Origin: Acidimicrobiaceae bacterium
GTDB taxonomy: Bacteria; Actinomycetota; Acidimicrobiia; Acidimicrobiales; UBA8190
Length of the DNA stretch: 7,426 nt
Direction of reading: 5' to 3'
Assembly: GCA_003131945.1 (NCBI GenBank)
Contig: PKWD01000320.1
Coordinates: forward strand, 5,516-12,941
This document shows positions 5,893 through 7,426 of the stretch, piece after piece. Made by a program: the position numbers and the translations under genes. Each line of letters starts with the position of its first letter. The stretch's first letter is position 1. A model generated the notes under the pieces. It was not told the origin of the DNA and searched no databases. It saw nothing but the letters and a program-made list of their open reading frames with translations.

Positions 5893-7083
5893 GGCACCTT
5901 CGGCACCGTCGTCGGTGGCGTCGACCTGGCTGGCAACGCTCCGACCAGGGAGGGTGACGCTCCCCAGGCCCAGGGTGACGTTGCCGGCCTGCGAGAGACG
6001 AAGGTCCAAGCCGAGGCGGCCTCGGCTCTCTTGGTCGAGCTCAACGACGGTCGGCGTGCTGTTCTCCCCCGAAGCTACGTCGAGAATTCGACGAGCCTGG
6101 GCTATGCCCTCACGGTGTTCCGCTCTCAGGGGATCACCGTCGACCACACCTTCGGCCTCGGGGGCGACAGTCTCTTCCAGGAGGCCGGCTACACCCAACT
6201 GTCGCGGGGACGGCTGTCCAACAACCTGTACGTCGCCTCCCCTGAGAATCCCAGATGGGAGATCGGTCACCACGCCGACGACACCGCCCAGCGAGATGCC
6301 CTAAAGTCCCTCGTAAGCGCTCTCGCACAGTCCCGGGAACAGACCATGGCCCAGGACCATCTCCCGCAGTGGTCGGCTCCCTCACCCGCCGACCTCGACG
6401 CCACCTACCGCCACCACGCCACGATGGCTCAGTGGCTCAGCGACCAAGCGCCGCCAGACGTCACCGACGCCCTCGCCGCCGCCTCCGACAAGGCGCACAG
6501 CGCCCGTGTCGCTGGCCGGGACACGAGGAGTGCGGAGGCCGACGTGTCAGTCCTCGTCGCCGAGCAACGCTGTCGCGACGAGTGGGTGGCGTCCCACCGA
6601 GGCGAGATCACGGCCTGGTCCAGACTGGAGACAGATGTCCGGCGCTACGAGTACCGGCTCGGCCAGGCCGCCAGCTACACCCAACCCGAGCACGTCATGG
6701 GCCTTCTCGGCCTCCTCCCCGAACGCGTCGGTCACGTCGAACGATGGCAGAGCGCGGCGGGAGCCATCGAGGCGTATCGCACCCGTTGGAACATCGCCGG
6801 CTCAGCCGCCCTTGGCCCCGAACCTGCCGATCCCGAGCAGCATGCCCACTGGGACGCGACCGTTGCCATCGTTGGCGCAGCCGGGTTCCTCACCGCGGGT
6901 GACACGCGTGAAGGCGGATCCGATCGGGCATCGCTGGCCACGCGGTGGGAGAACCTTCGTAACGCTAACCGAGAGCCAGATGAGGACCGCAGCGTCGCTG
7001 GATCGCCGGTCCCGTCACGGGCATCCCTCTGGACCGACGAGCCCGATCTTGATTATGGCTTGGACGACGGCTTCAGTTTGTAA
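5893..7083 (+). pseudogene. MobF relaxase-helicase, 3' fragment separated by the IS
   Basis: These 396 codons continue the relaxase from codon 753 after the IS and have no proper start of their own; the open frame only begins inside the IS, with a GTG at 5737. They carry the last helicase motifs of the TraI/RecD-like domain: LGYALTVFRSQGITVDHTFG (around rebuilt residue 831) and YTQLSRGRLSNNLYV (Arg857). A charged, mostly helical C-terminal region of about 270 residues follows and ends [11 protein letters not shown]. Joined to the upstream fragment through the CT core, they rebuild a protein of 1148 residues, normal for actinobacterial MobF proteins. A linker at about 5935-5995 holds two AGGGTGACG copies 21 bp apart. 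No frameshift or internal stop is seen, so the interruption looks recent. Confidence 0.88.
5951..5980. repeat. AGGGTGACG direct repeat, 21 bp apart
   Basis: The 9-mer lies at 5951-5959 and 5972-5980. Its last seven bases, GGTGACG, are the reverse complement of the CGTCACC heptamer near ssb, and the 21-bp step also occurs there twice. It encodes part of a variable linker (GDAPQAQGDV) in the relaxase, so a coding explanation is possible. Confidence 0.4.
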
Positions 7084-7426
7084 AGAAAAGTGAAGCGGGA
7101 CCCGCGTTGCGGGAGGCGATCCCCGAGGAGTCAGCGTCGACTGACCCGGGTGATCCAGGGGGCTGATTCGAGGATCCCCCCGGATCCGGAGCTGATGTCG
7201 CGACGACTGAATGCCTCGCCCCCACCGGTCCGTTCGGGGCGACCGGGTGTTCACGCTTGACGACGGGAAGGTAGACCCGGGCGCCCTGGTGCAAGAACTC
7301 CGCTGATTTCTGCCGCATGCCCAGCTCGAGAGCGTCGGCGTCCTCGACACCGTGCTCGGCGGCGTACTTGCGGACGTCCTGGCTGATCCGCATGGAGCAG
7401 AAATGAGGGCCACACATCGAGCAGAA
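7073..7426 (-). CDS. thiC: Phosphomethylpyrimidine synthase ThiC, C-terminal part
   Basis: ThiC is a radical-SAM enzyme that turns aminoimidazole ribotide into HMP phosphate in thiamine synthesis. The visible 117 residues start inside the gene with [10 protein letters not shown], the CxxCxxxxC motif that holds the [4Fe-4S] cluster, then [29 protein letters not shown] and GARVYLPV, the normal C-terminus. The gene enters from beyond the right edge of the window. After YLPV it runs on for about 62 low-complexity residues (rich in Pro, Ser, Gly and Ala) to a TGA at 7075-7073, overlapping the convergent relaxase stop by 11 bp. ThiC normally stops within a few residues of that point, so the native stop may have been lost by a frameshift, a sequencing error or an element junction. 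One frame over, a TGA lies directly after VYLPVVK (about 7257-7259). Confidence 0.93.
   Translation of the reverse strand, partial: FCSMCGPHFCSMRISQDVRKYAAEHGVEDADALELGMRQKSAEFLHQGARVYLPVVKREHPVAPNGPVGARHSVVATSAPDPGGSSNQPPGSPGSVDADSSGIASRNAGPASLFFTN
7086..7113 (-). terminator. Hairpin plus T-rich tract, likely thiC terminator
   Basis: On the minus strand CCCGC-AAC-GCGGG (7113-7101) is a perfect 5-bp hairpin, followed about a dozen bases later by CTTTTCTTT. It looks like a factor-independent terminator for thiC, but it lies before the in-frame stop at 7073, so the run-on tail would be transcribed past it. Confidence 0.45.
7155..7183. terminator. GGGGG/CCCCC hairpin in the thiC run-on tail
   Basis: CCAGGGGG (7155-7162) pairs with CCCCCCGG (7176-7183) with one mismatch and a 13-nt loop, next to the palindrome CCGGATCCGG (7180-7189). 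It is more typical of an intergenic region than of coding sequence. Confidence 0.35.

Noticed and set aside
7015..7413. 132-codon minus-strand frame overlapping thiC
   Set aside because: It is out of frame with the clear ThiC CxxCxxxxC motif and shows no domain.

Overview
The window is high-GC DNA from an actinobacterium-like genome. The evidence is strong GC bias at third codon positions, a TrwC/TraA-type (MobF) relaxase-helicase of actinobacterial style, a common actinobacterial IS110-family transposase, and the 3' end of a chromosomal thiC gene. It reads as one end of an integrated mobilizable or conjugative element lying against thiC. The exact taxon cannot be told from the sequence.

Layout: (1) 2-427 (+), the C-terminal part of a PD-(D/E)XK-nuclease-like protein cut by the window start. 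(2) 638-844 (-), a small excisionase-type helix-turn-helix protein, preceded by an 18-codon leader ORF with a strong Shine-Dalgarno and an ATGA overlap. (3) 941-1421, a gene-free stretch with seven CGTCACC-type heptamers, a 12-bp palindrome and a two-step hairpin. (4) 1422-1829 (+), an SSB without the acidic C-terminal tip, then a perfect 15-bp hairpin terminator. (5) 1913-2127, a hairpin-rich segment, the best candidate for an oriT. (6) 2128-7083 (+), a MobF relaxase-helicase of about 1148 residues, broken between helicase motifs by an IS110-family element at about 4384-5890. (7) 7073-7426 (-), the 3' end of thiC with an unusual run-on tail.

How the genes fit together: the HTH protein, SSB, oriT-like segment and relaxase form a DNA-processing and transfer module. 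The IS has cut it into an upstream fragment that keeps the nicking domain and the ATP-binding helicase motifs, and a downstream fragment carrying the last helicase motifs and the C-terminus.

The most interesting signal is in the IS. Its noncoding segment downstream of the transposase (4384-4578) folds into two stem-loops. The first loop contains stretches that match the two sides of the occupied target. The second contains stretches that match the two ends of the IS itself. This is the pattern expected of a bridge RNA (seekRNA). It also supports the element ends and the CT core found independently by restoring the relaxase reading frame.
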